Source: Novosphingobium profundi (GTDB taxonomy: Bacteria; Pseudomonadota; Alphaproteobacteria; Sphingomonadales; Sphingomonadaceae). From it: a stretch of 64,000 nucleotides of DNA. The stretch lies in NCBI RefSeq assembly GCF_018491765.1, contig NZ_JABWCU010000007.1:186001-250000 (forward strand), given 5' to 3'. Every line of letters begins with the position of its first letter. The first letter of the stretch is position 1. This document shows, one piece after another, positions 63,878-64,000 of this stretch. The translations under genes and the position numbers were made by a program. Below the pieces are notes generated by a model, which worked only from the letters and a program-made list of their open reading frames with translations, searched no databases and had not been told where the DNA came from.

Positions 63878-64000
63878 TTCGACTTCTGCCCTTGGCGAAA
63901 GGCCCGGTCGGCATCGAGATAACCGGCAAGCATGGCCGGGATGAGTTCGGCAAGCTCAATCGGTTTGCCATAAGCCTGCGCATAGGCATTCGCGTAGTCT
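63874..64000 (-). CDS. DUF2274-like protein, C-terminal part
   Basis: Partial: the 5' end lies beyond the window. The visible last 41 or so residues run DYANAYAQAYGKPIELAELI then PAMLAGYLDADRAF and a basic KSK end. The pattern AYA-x-A-x-G---ELA-LIPAML--yL-aDRAF matches the end of DUF2274 proteins, which follow trbI in conjugative transfer operons. Coupled to alpA by ATGA overlap. Confidence 0.65.
   Translation of the reverse strand, partial: DYANAYAQAYGKPIELAELIPAMLAGYLDADRAFRQGQKSK

Overview
The window is a high-GC alphaproteobacterial chromosome segment, most likely from the Sphingomonadaceae (Novosphingobium-like). Reasons: a circularly permuted two-piece tmRNA whose tag reads ANDNEALALAA, purS and purQ as separate small genes, EpsC-type cysE followed by a DUF2794 gene, an hda-type DnaA paralogue beside purM-purN, the lptD-surA-pdxA-rsmA operon, metZ followed by apaG, and heavy use of GTG/TTG starts. 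Placement below family level cannot be settled from sequence alone.

Bases 1-24900 hold mainly core genes: a periplasmic TPR protein, an AIM24-family protein, glmS, a membrane GGDEF-EAL regulator, purS-purQ, an SDR, cysE, hda, purM and a purN fused to a MmcQ/YjbR domain, ndk, pepA-holC, and the outer-membrane biogenesis operon lptD-surA-pdxA-rsmA. Bases 24900-32400 hold a PilZ protein, malate synthase G, the permuted ssrA gene, mscL, and a lemA-TPM-TPM-NUDIX run.

Bases 32400-36400 carry a valine (isobutyryl-CoA) catabolic operon: acyl-CoA dehydrogenase, 3-hydroxyisobutyryl-CoA hydrolase, enoyl-CoA hydratase and 3-hydroxyisobutyrate dehydrogenase. Bases 36400-42140 are more accessory: a lipoprotein, a 56-codon gene with its own terminator, a LysR regulator with twin palindromes in front of it, a flavin reductase, a membrane acyltransferase, and a LacI-family regulator with two DNA-binding domains. 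Bases 42100-56960 return to housekeeping: htpX, an S9 peptidase, apaG, metZ, a HWE histidine kinase that appears to start at CTG, a PMT-family mannosyltransferase with a GT2-GtrA glycosyltransferase, leuB, recO, ubiK, tspO and tlyA.

Bases 56960-61870 include a transcript-like unit encoding a 20-residue peptide behind a 15-nt perfect match to the 16S rRNA tail, then ilvE, an M14 peptidase, a class A acid phosphatase and a yghU-like GST. From 61985 the window enters a mobile element: tRNA-Gln(TTG), a P4-type tyrosine integrase, an AlpA regulator and the end of a DUF2274-like gene. The order fits the integrase-proximal end of an ICE that continues past the window edge. No CRISPR array, IS element or rRNA operon was seen.
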